Both the position numbers and the translations under genes were made by a program. From Spirochaetales bacterium (GTDB lineage: Bacteria > Spirochaetota > Spirochaetia > Sphaerochaetales > Sphaerochaetaceae), in assembly GCA_012800465.1 (NCBI GenBank), contig JAAZJI010000014.1, forward strand, positions 1 to 11,652: DNA of 11,652 nt. Reading direction: 5' to 3'. The notes under the pieces are model-generated. The model had not been told where the DNA came from. It saw only the letters and a program-made list of their open reading frames with translations, and searched no databases. The stretch's first letter is position 1. Every line of letters starts with the position of its first letter. Positions 1 through 5,774 of the stretch are shown here, piece by piece.

Positions 1-260
1 CCCTGCATATCTGCCACATCGGTTTCTCTCATTTTTCCATCAGTAGCTTTCATTTTCAACTGCTTACAAATTGTAAGCAGTTCATTCCCTTCTTCTTTCA
101 ATCTCTTTTTTAAGACAGCCCAATATGTACTGGCACCTCGAGGTGTTTCCTGATCAGTCAAAACGCCAACCACATCCACGACAGAAAAATACCATTCTTC
201 TTTTTCATTATCCCAGACAGATCGTATTTCCTTGTTTTCATACATGTTTATTTCGCTCAT
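1..260 (-). CDS. Bro-N domain protein (phage antirepressor-like), 5' part only
   Basis: An open frame reads leftward from ATG at 260 without a stop to the window edge, giving 86 complete codons. The start has a strong ribosome site (GGAGG, 5-base spacer). The protein begins MSEINMYENKEIRSVWDNEK and continues with EWYFSVVDVVGVLT near residues 22-35, YWAVLKKRLKEEGNE near 47-61 and QLKMKATDGKMRETDVAD near 67-84. This is the usual pattern of the BRO N-terminal domain, a DNA-binding module found in phage antirepressors and in stand-alone genes of bacterial mobile islands. GC is 39% by hand count against roughly 60% in the rest of the window, with AT-rich codons, which suggests horizontal acquisition. 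Its target and the C-terminal part lie outside the window. It runs in the same direction as the upstream regulator gene but is separated by about 140 bases, so it is probably not part of that operon. The family call is from pattern recognition and is fairly secure; the function is not. Confidence 0.8.
   Translation of the reverse strand, partial: MSEINMYENKEIRSVWDNEKEEWYFSVVDVVGVLTDQETPRGASTYWAVLKKRLKEEGNELLTICKQLKMKATDGKMRETDVADMQ
58..82. repeat. Perfect 25-bp palindrome inside the Bro-N gene
   Basis: The arms AACTGCTTACAA (58-69) and its exact reverse complement (71-82) flank a single base. The palindrome falls in codons for ELLTICKQL, between two conserved blocks of the Bro-N domain. It could be a binding site for the encoded protein or another regulator, or an mRNA hairpin, or chance. 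Nothing else in the sequence decides between these. Confidence 0.6.
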
Positions 261-389
261 TCATTCCTCCCCGGTGCAAGAATGCTACCATCATCTCACC
301 TTACTATGTGGTGACAATCCCTTGTTTGCTTGAAAGCGACCCACTGATGTCAAGGAAAGCATCTCCAACTCATGCAAACGGAGAAGAGA

Positions 390-422
390 GGGGACGGAGG
401 ATGTTATCCTCCCGTATACCCC
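390..422 (-). terminator. Stem-loop overlapping the regulator stop codon; weak terminator candidate
   Basis: GGAGGAT (396-402) pairs with ATCCTCC (406-412) around a 3-base loop. The stem extends by two pairs past one bulged base, and outer GGGG (390-393) and CCCC (419-422) could also pair. The loop region contains the TAA stop of the IclR-type gene (404-406). No T-run follows on the minus strand, so it is not a canonical intrinsic terminator. It may end or stabilise the uronate operon mRNA. The rest of the 261-403 gap shows no gene or convincing promoter. Confidence 0.3.
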
Positions 423-1168
423 ATGAGCCTCGAAAGGCGGGCGGTCGCCTCCCGGATCGCTTCCCCCATCCGTTCGGTCTGCTCGGATTCGAAGCGGAAG
501 AGCGGCCAGGAGACGCTCATCGCCGCGATCACCTTTCCGCTGTGGTCGCGGATCGGAGAACCGATGCAGAGCGTTCCCATCTCGTGCTCCTCGTTGTCCA
601 TCGCCCGGTCGAGGGTGCGGACCTCTTCCAGTTCGGCAAGAAGCGCTTCCTTGGTGGTGAGGGTGTTGGGCGTGAACGCCTTGAGCTTGACCCGGTCGAG
701 GTAGGAGGCGACTTCTTCGTCCTCCATGTCGGCGAGGAGAACCTTCCCGATCGCGGTGCAGTAGAGAGGGATGGTCTTTCCCACCCGGCTGTACATCCGG
801 ATCGTGTAGGAGGATTCCTTCTTCAGGACATACACCGCGCTGTCCTCCTCGAGGACTCCCATGTGGACCGTCTCGCCCAGCTCTTCGCTGAGATGCTGGG
901 CGATCGGTCGGGCGAGGTTGATCAGATCCAGGTGCTCCAGACCGCGCGAACCCACACTGAACATCTTCAGCGTCAGACTGTAGAGGTCGTGCGGGTCGCG
1001 ATAGACATACCCGAGATTCACCAGCGTCGAGAGGAAACGCAGCAGCGTCGCCTTCGGGAGCGCCGTCTCCTTGGCAAGGCTCTCGAGATTGATCGCCTGG
1101 TGGCGCGAAAGCGTCTCCAGGATCGTGATCGTCCGAATCACTCCGCTGGTTCCCGGCTGTTCACTCAT
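404..1168 (-). CDS. IclR-family transcriptional regulator (KdgR-like) of the uronate operon
   Basis: A 254-residue protein of normal IclR length. The N-terminal winged helix-turn-helix (about residues 8-62) includes GVIRTITILETLSR, the recognition-helix region ALPKATLLRFLSTL and the wing GYVYRD. The rest is the IclR effector-binding domain, with the conserved blocks PLYCTAIGKVLLA near 134-146 and CIGSPIRDHSGKVIAAMSVS near 201-220. IclR members of the KdgR type sense 2-keto-3-deoxygluconate or related pectin intermediates and repress uronate genes. The position at the end of the uxa operon and a KdgR-box-like dyad in front of the first gene support that role, so it probably represses its own operon. 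An ATG at 1174 overlaps the uxaC stop as ATGA, but it sits directly against the GAGGA ribosome site. The ATG at 1168 has a 6-base spacer and is preferred. The family is secure; the effector is inferred. Confidence 0.9.
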   Translation of the reverse strand: MSEQPGTSGVIRTITILETLSRHQAINLESLAKETALPKATLLRFLSTLVNLGYVYRDPHDLYSLTLKMFSVGSRGLEHLDLINLARPIAQHLSEELGETVHMGVLEEDSAVYVLKKESSYTIRMYSRVGKTIPLYCTAIGKVLLADMEDEEVASYLDRVKLKAFTPNTLTTKEALLAELEEVRTLDRAMDNEEHEMGTLCIGSPIRDHSGKVIAAMSVSWPLFRFESEQTERMGEAIREATARLSRLMGYTGG

Positions 1169-1170
1169 CG

Positions 1171-2574
1171 TCATTCCTCAAAATAGGCTTTGGCGTTGTT
1201 GAAGGCGATGTCGCTGACGATCTTGCCGATCGCATCGATGTCGTCGGGGATCTCCCCGTCTTCCATCCACGTCCCGAAGATGTTGGAGAGGATCCTTCGG
1301 AAATACTCGTGCCGGGAGTAGGAGAGGAAGGAGCGGCTGTCGGTCAGCATCCCGACGAAGCGGGAGAGAAGGCCGATGTTGCCCAAGGCCTTCATCTGCT
1401 CCTCCATTCCGTCCTTGTGGTCGGCAAACCACCACGCCGAACCGAGCTGCATCTTCCCGGGCCGACCGTCCTGGTAGCAACCCATCAGCGTGGCGAGGGA
1501 GTAGTAGTCCTTGGGGTTGAGCGTATAGAGGATGGTCTTGGGGACCTCGCCGGTCTTGGAGAGGTTGTTGAGGAACGCCGAAAGACCCTCGGCGAGCTCC
1601 TTGTCGTGGGAAGCGTCGTACCCGGTGTCCGGTCCGAGCTTCTCGAACATCATGCTGTTGTTGTTGCGGATCGCCGCGAAGTGCAACTGCATCGCGATAT
1701 CTCGCTTCTTGTAGGCTTTCGCCAGATGGGTGAGCACATAGGTCTTGTACGCTTCGACCTCCTCGTTGGAGAGGGGCTCGCCGCGCAGGCGCTTGGCGAA
1801 GACCTTCGCGAGCTTCTCCTCGCTCCAGAAGAGCGCCGGGGTGGCGACCAGGGCGTGGTCGCTGGCCCGACAGCCCATTTCGACGAAGAAGTCGAGCCGC
1901 TTGATCAGGGCGGCGATGAGGTCGTCAAGGTGGGTGATCGTCATCTTCGCCGAAGCGGCGAGGGTTTCCAGATACTCCAAGAAGGCGGGACCGTCGATCG
2001 CGAGCGCCTTGTCGGGGCGGAAGGAGGGCATGACGTGAGAGGGGAAATCCTTCTGTCCGGCAATCTCCTTGTGGTAGGCAAGGTCATCCACCGGATCGTC
2101 CGTCGTTCCGATGGCGTAGACCCTGAACTTCTTGAGAATCCCCCTGACCGAAAGATCCGGGTTGTTCTGAAGCTGCCGGTTCGTCTCGTCGAAGACCGCC
2201 TTCGCGCTCTTTTCGTTGAACGGCTCATCGATGTGGAAGTAGCGCTTCAGCTCCAGGTGGGTCCAGTGGTAGAGCGGATTGCCCATCAGCTTTTCGACCG
2301 TTTTCGCCCAGGCGAGGAACCTGTCATACGGGTCGGCATCCTTGCCCGTGACGATCTCCTCGGGAATTCCGTTGGCCCGCATCGCCCGCCACTTGTAGTG
2401 GTCGCCGCCCAGCCACATCTCGGTGATCGTGGTGAAGCGTTTGTTCGTCGCCAGCTCGCCCGGTATCAGATGGCAGTGATAGTCATAGATCGGCTGATCC
2501 TTCGCGAACTCGTGGTAGAGCCGCTCGGAACTCTTGGTATTCAGGAGGAAATCTTCTCCCATAAACCGTTTCAT
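1171..2574 (-). CDS. uxaC: Glucuronate/galacturonate isomerase UxaC
   Basis: This cytoplasmic enzyme interconverts D-glucuronate with D-fructuronate and D-galacturonate with D-tagaturonate, the first step of hexuronate catabolism. The 467 residues match the family's usual length of about 465-470. The start of the amidohydrolase-like barrel carries DYHCHL at 31-36, whose two histidines are the expected metal ligands. Further family signatures are WLGGDHYKWRAMRANG at 54-69, LYHWTHLELKRYF at 101-113 and the C-terminal GMLTDSRSFLSYSRHEYFRR at 408-427. The ATG at 2574 has an AAGGAG ribosome site with an 8-base spacer. It follows uxaA after 22 bases and runs into the regulator gene, so it belongs to the same operon. 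No frame damage or missing motif is visible. The product feeds UxaB (tagaturonate) or a mannonate branch that is absent from this window. Confidence 0.97.
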   Translation of the reverse strand: MKRFMGEDFLLNTKSSERLYHEFAKDQPIYDYHCHLIPGELATNKRFTTITEMWLGGDHYKWRAMRANGIPEEIVTGKDADPYDRFLAWAKTVEKLMGNPLYHWTHLELKRYFHIDEPFNEKSAKAVFDETNRQLQNNPDLSVRGILKKFRVYAIGTTDDPVDDLAYHKEIAGQKDFPSHVMPSFRPDKALAIDGPAFLEYLETLAASAKMTITHLDDLIAALIKRLDFFVEMGCRASDHALVATPALFWSEEKLAKVFAKRLRGEPLSNEEVEAYKTYVLTHLAKAYKKRDIAMQLHFAAIRNNNSMMFEKLGPDTGYDASHDKELAEGLSAFLNNLSKTGEVPKTILYTLNPKDYYSLATLMGCYQDGRPGKMQLGSAWWFADHKDGMEEQMKALGNIGLLSRFVGMLTDSRSFLSYSRHEYFRRILSNIFGTWMEDGEIPDDIDAIGKIVSDIAFNNAKAYFEE

Positions 2575-2596
2575 CGCAGGAACTCCTTTTTCGGGG

Positions 2597-4126
2597 TCAG
2601 AGAACCACCCCGTCCTTCAAGATCGAAATCTCACGGTACCCGTGTTCTTCATTCTTCGCCGGCTTCTTGCCGCCGGCGATTTCTTTTATCATACCAATAA
2701 AATCGTCGACGACAACCTCTTGTTTCTCCCGGAGCAACCGCTCGGCGTCAAAATCGATCCAGTGGGGCTTCTTTTCGGCCAACGCGGTGTTGGAGGCGAT
2801 CTTCACCGTCGGGACGGGGGAGCCGAGGGGAGTCCCCCGGCCGGTGGTGAAGAGGATGATGTGCGCCCCGGCCGCCGTCAGGGCGGTGGTGGAGACGATG
2901 TCGTTTCCCGGCCCTGAGAGAAGGGTCAGTCCCCGTTTGGCGACCCGCCCCCCGTAGGGGATGACGTCGGTGACGATCGCCGTTCCCCCTTTCTGGATGC
3001 ACCCGAGGCTCTTGTCCTCGAGGGTCGTGATTCCCCCTTCCTTGTTCCCGGGGGAGGGGTTTTCATACACGACCCGGCCGTGTTTGATGAAATACCGTTT
3101 GAACGCTTCGATCAGGGAGACGATCTTCCCATACACCTCTTCATCGGCGGCGCGGTTCATCAAAAGCCGCTCCGCCCCGAACATCTCGGGAACCTCGGTG
3201 AGGATCCCGGTTCCGCCCATCGCCGTCAGCTCGTCACAGAAGTATCCGACCAGAGGGTTCGCCGTGATTCCGGAGTATCCGTCGGATCCGCCACACTTGA
3301 ACCCGACGATGAGCCGGTCCATCCCCACGGGGGTGCGGACATCGCTTTGCATCTCGTCATACAGCTCCCGGATGAGCGTATATGCCGCTTCAAGCTCATC
3401 TTCCACCTCCTGGGTCGTGAGGAACTTCACCCGCCGGGGATTCACTTCGCCGAGGAGCTCCCTGAAGGACTCGGGGGTGTTGTTCTCGCAACCGAGGGAG
3501 AGGACCAGGACCCCTCCGGCGTTCGGATGGTGGACCAGGTCCGCCAGGATGGTGCGGGTCGCCTCATGGTCGTCCCCCAGCTGGGAGCATCCGAAGGGGT
3601 GGGTCCACGCATGGGTTCCTTCGTAGTGTTCGTTTTTGGGAAGGTGCTTCTCCGCCCATTTTGCTGCGTGTTCGGCGGTCATGTTCACGCACCCCACCGT
3701 GGGAACGATCCAGATCTCATTGCGGATCCCGATCCTCCCGTCGGGCCGCTCGAACACCTCGATCGTCGGAACGGCGCCTTCCCGGCGCTTCGCCCGCCGG
3801 TCCGCTTCTCTTTGGAATGCATCCCGGACACTCGGGTCGTAACGATACTCGTCGTGCTCGCTTAAGCGGGTCGAGGCGTTGTGGGTGTGCACATGCTCAC
3901 CGACGGCGATGTCCTTGGTGGCGGATCCTATCGGAGCTCCGTATTTGATGATCGCCTCCCCCTTTCCGATCGCCTTCAGGGCGACCTTGTGCCCTCCGGC
4001 GATCTCCTCTGCCACGGTCGTGACGAGGTCGCCGGTGACGATCCTCTCGCCCTTTTGGAGGGGACGGACCGCCACCGCGACGGAGTCCTCGGGGCGGATC
4101 CGGATCGCCTTCACTCCATCGTTCAT
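2597..4126 (-). CDS. uxaA: Altronate dehydratase UxaA (full length, with N-terminal SAF domain)
   Basis: It dehydrates D-altronate to 2-keto-3-deoxy-D-gluconate. The 509 residues carry both parts of a full-length UxaA. The SAF domain (about 1-95) includes LQKGERI, GHKVALKAIGKGEAIIKYG and GEHVHTHN. The large dehydratase domain follows, with GCVNMTAEHAA near 145-155, THPFGCSQLGDDHEAT near 175-190, LSLGCENNTPE near 209-219, GFKCGGSDGYSGITANPLVG at 275-294, EVPEMFGAE at 311-319 and SGPGNDIVS to TTGRGTPLGSP near 404-437. The conserved cysteines and GGSDG/GxGTPLG segments fit iron-dependent members of the family. The open frame extends 49 codons upstream of the ATG at 4126, but that stretch is the out-of-frame shadow of the preceding gene. 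The ATG overlaps the TGA of the uxaB remnant as ATGA, so its translation is probably coupled to that remnant. The gene looks intact. Confidence 0.96.
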   Translation of the reverse strand: MNDGVKAIRIRPEDSVAVAVRPLQKGERIVTGDLVTTVAEEIAGGHKVALKAIGKGEAIIKYGAPIGSATKDIAVGEHVHTHNASTRLSEHDEYRYDPSVRDAFQREADRRAKRREGAVPTIEVFERPDGRIGIRNEIWIVPTVGCVNMTAEHAAKWAEKHLPKNEHYEGTHAWTHPFGCSQLGDDHEATRTILADLVHHPNAGGVLVLSLGCENNTPESFRELLGEVNPRRVKFLTTQEVEDELEAAYTLIRELYDEMQSDVRTPVGMDRLIVGFKCGGSDGYSGITANPLVGYFCDELTAMGGTGILTEVPEMFGAERLLMNRAADEEVYGKIVSLIEAFKRYFIKHGRVVYENPSPGNKEGGITTLEDKSLGCIQKGGTAIVTDVIPYGGRVAKRGLTLLSGPGNDIVSTTALTAAGAHIILFTTGRGTPLGSPVPTVKIASNTALAEKKPHWIDFDAERLLREKQEVVVDDFIGMIKEIAGGKKPAKNEEHGYREISILKDGVVL

Positions 4127-4569
4127 GCAAGCTCCCGCAGCGTGGCTTTCATCCCGTTTCGATAGATGGCGTTCAGGTATTCCTCGACGTGGAGCTGAAG
4201 CCCCTCGACTTCGGTGAGATCCCGTCCCCGGAACCCGGTGTTGGAGACCACGAAGCGGAGGTCGTCCGAGCAACCCGGCTGTCGGTAGGCGACGAAGTGC
4301 TCATCCTCATGGGGGTTCGGGCAGCGGCTGACGGAGGTGATCTTCCGCTGCTTCTCGACGGTTTCTTCCTCATGCACCCCCCGAAGAAGGACGGTGTACA
4401 CCCCCTTCCGGGTGTTCCTCGGGTCGCAGAGTCCCTTATCCATCGGCTGGACGATCGCGACCGATCCGTTGAAATCGGTCTTCTCGTTGAGGATGTCGAC
4501 CATCCGGTCGACGAACCCTCGAAGGAAATTGCCTTCTCCATACCGAAGGATCTTCTCAACTCTGTTCAT
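4123..4569 (-). pseudogene. uxaB: Tagaturonate reductase UxaB with large in-frame internal deletion
   Basis: The 148-codon frame begins like UxaB, with KILRYGEGNFLRGFVDRMVD at 6-25, TDFNGSVAIVQP at 31-42 and YTVLLRG at 58-64, and keeps this through RFVVSNT at 105-111. It then jumps to GRDLTEVEGLQLHVEEYLNAIYRNGMKATLRELA at 115-148, which matches the extreme C-terminus of the family as I recall it. Intact UxaB is about 480 residues, so roughly 330 are missing, including most of the Rossmann fold and the K-x5-N-x2-H catalytic motif of the mannitol dehydrogenase superfamily. It therefore cannot reduce tagaturonate to altronate. Start (AAGGAG, 7-base spacer), frame and stop are all intact. It overlaps the upstream carrier gene by 14 bases and uxaA by 4, so coupled translation through the operon survives. 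It could be a real deletion or an assembly collapse. A functional short protein is possible but unsupported. Confidence 0.85.
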
Positions 4570-5542
4570 GTGGGATCTCCTTGCGTTTCGGCCCATAGAG
4601 CACGGCGGCCATGATCGCGCAGATCGATTGTTGAAAGACGATTCCGAAGATGATCGGAAGGGCGGTCAGCGGAGGAAAATAGTTTATGGCGAGCACCATG
4701 GAGGCGCTGATGTTCCGCATCGAGGCGGCGAAGGTCAGGCTTTTTCTCTCCGGGAGGGGGAGACGGGCGATCTTTCCGATCACATGGACGGCCGGATAGC
4801 CGATGAACGCCAGGAAGGCGGACAGCAGAGCGACCGGAAGATAGACGGGCGTCGCTTGCTCCAGGAGCGTCGGGGCGATCCGGGCGACGTTGATCGTCAC
4901 GATCATGAAGAGGGCGATCTTTGCAAGCGGCTTCAAAGAAGGTGTCACCTTTCGCGTTCGCTCATCGCCTGCGGCATGATTGATGAGGATTCCCGCCAAG
5001 GAGGGGAGGACGATCATCATCAGCAGGCTCTCGACCATCGCCTTCGTGTCGATCGCGACTGCTTTCTGGGCGAGCAGCTTCACGGTCAGCGGGGTGAGGA
5101 TCGGTCCCAGGAAGGTCGAGACGAGGATCAGCACCAAAGAGAGCGGTTCATCCCCGTGATAGATCCCCGACCAGATGTACCCGGCCATCGCCGTGGGAAT
5201 CGCCGTCAGGAGGACGAAGCCGGTGACGAGGTTCGGATCCGTGAAGAGGAGGCTCCCCAGGGAGAAGGAGAGCAGCGGCATGACGAGGTTCGCCCACAGC
5301 AGGAAGAGCAGGATCGGTCCGGTCTTGGTGAGGGCGCCGAAAAACCGTTTCGGGCTTATCGCCAGGGCGCTGGAGAAGGTGATGAAGGCGAACAATCCGC
5401 TCACGGCCGGTTTCAGGGGGGAGAACGTCCGATGGAAGATGATGCCGGTCACCATGCCCCCGATCGTGATGAGGGGCATGAGCCGTTCAAGTCTTCCGTT
5501 CAAGGAGACGAGAGCCGCCTCCAACCTTTCGAAATGAAACAT
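4556..5542 (-). CDS. BASS-family (bile acid:sodium symporter-like) membrane carrier, putative organic-acid/uronate transporter
   Basis: A hydrophobic protein of 328 residues (336 from ATG 5566) with about nine to ten membrane segments, starting MPLITIGGMVTGIIF. Typical SBF/BASS blocks are visible: FAFITFSSALAISPKRF, LLTAIPTAMAGYIWSGIYHGD, LVSTFLGPILTPLTVKLL, MMIVLPSLAGILINH and, near the C-terminus, LTFAASMRNISASMVLAINYFP. Family members move organic anions, often with sodium, across the inner membrane. As the first gene of a uronate operon it probably imports a hexuronate, a keto-deoxy acid or an oligouronide product; the substrate is inferred from context only. The ATG at 5566 lies inside the promoter-like element, between its -35 and -10 boxes, so I prefer the ATG at 5542. 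That start would leave a leader of only a few bases and has no clear ribosome site, so the true start is uncertain. The 3' end overlaps the uxaB remnant by 14 bases. Confidence 0.85.
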   Translation of the reverse strand: MFHFERLEAALVSLNGRLERLMPLITIGGMVTGIIFHRTFSPLKPAVSGLFAFITFSSALAISPKRFFGALTKTGPILLFLLWANLVMPLLSFSLGSLLFTDPNLVTGFVLLTAIPTAMAGYIWSGIYHGDEPLSLVLILVSTFLGPILTPLTVKLLAQKAVAIDTKAMVESLLMMIVLPSLAGILINHAAGDERTRKVTPSLKPLAKIALFMIVTINVARIAPTLLEQATPVYLPVALLSAFLAFIGYPAVHVIGKIARLPLPERKSLTFAASMRNISASMVLAINYFPPLTALPIIFGIVFQQSICAIMAAVLYGPKRKEIPHEQS

Positions 5543-5549
5543 TGTTTCA
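5535..5549. promoter_or_regulatory. KdgR-box-like operator dyad of the uronate operon
   Basis: TGAAACATTGTTTCA is a perfect dyad (6-base arms, 3-base centre). It closely resembles the enterobacterial KdgR box as I recall it, centred on TGAAAC-n3-GTTTCA. On the minus strand it begins one base past the -10 box and covers the expected transcription start and the ATG at 5542. Binding there would block RNA polymerase directly. The obvious ligand is the IclR/KdgR-type protein encoded at 404-1168. Nothing shows binding experimentally; the match and position are what support it. Confidence 0.7.
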
Positions 5550-5550
5550 G

Positions 5551-5579
5551 AGGATATAAGCGCCATCGGATACTGTCAA
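5551..5579 (-). promoter_or_regulatory. Sigma-70-type promoter of the uronate operon
   Basis: Read on the minus strand, TTGACA (5579-5574) is followed after exactly 17 bases by TATCCT (5556-5551), four of six matches to the -10 consensus. Transcription would start near 5544, inside the KdgR-like dyad, and leave almost no leader before the ATG at 5542. The perfect -35 box, spacing and adjacent operator make it credible. The weak -10 and the resulting near-leaderless mRNA lower confidence. Confidence 0.55.
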
Positions 5580-5698
5580 GATGCGGGTTGGGAGCGGTAT
5601 CGTCGAAAAAGGGACGGATGAAGCCGGTCGCCGGATTCGAATTTTCCGCGTCCCCTGTACGGTCGATGGGTATTCCACGAGTCTTTTCCTTCTTTAAT

Positions 5699-5727
5699 TT
5701 GACATCTGACATGCACCCTTGTAGAAT
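5699..5727 (+). promoter_or_regulatory. Strong sigma-70-type promoter of the nucleoside operon
   Basis: TTGACA (5699-5704), a 17-base spacer and TAGAAT (5722-5727; five of six matches) form a near-consensus promoter pointing at the binding-protein gene. Transcription should begin near 5734, giving a leader of about 40 bases that ends in AAAGGAG with a 7-base spacer before ATG 5775. The short leader leaves no room for a riboswitch. Confidence 0.8.
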
Positions 5728-5739
5728 GGATTTGCATGT
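5709..5739. promoter_or_regulatory. Inverted repeat straddling the -10 box, possible operator
   Basis: ACATGCA (5709-5715) and its exact reverse complement TGCATGT (5733-5739) are 17 bases apart and enclose the -10 box of the nucleoside promoter. Only the right arm would be transcribed, so an mRNA hairpin is unlikely and a DNA-binding site is the better reading. No candidate regulator is encoded in the right operon in this window. Confidence 0.4.
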
Positions 5740-5774
5740 AAAGACCATATGAGATTCAATAAAGGAGTAGAAGC

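Noticed and set aside
125..1186. Plus-strand 353-codon frame over the left end and the regulator gene
   Set aside because: It crosses the sharp base-composition border and lies opposite both Bro-N and IclR coding sequence. It has no domain signal.
1309..2700. Long plus-strand open frame (463 codons) opposite uxaC
   Set aside because: It is antisense to a clearly coding gene. Its sequence shows low-complexity Arg/Gly/Val/Leu-rich composition typical of GC-rich shadows and has no recognisable domain.
4127..4273. Extended N-terminus of uxaA upstream of 4126
   Set aside because: The extra 49 codons are the out-of-frame shadow of the uxaB remnant. The ATG at 4126 gives a normal UxaA N-terminus and an ATGA overlap.
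5611..5654. GGGACG...CGTCCC inverted repeat in the divergent spacer
   Set aside because: Six-base arms separated by more than 30 bases in GC-rich DNA are easily due to chance, and no promoter element is positioned to use it.
5500..5748. Small 82-codon minus-strand frame across the divergent spacer
   Set aside because: It overlaps both promoters and the operator, has no ribosome site or recognisable pattern, and is best read as noncoding.
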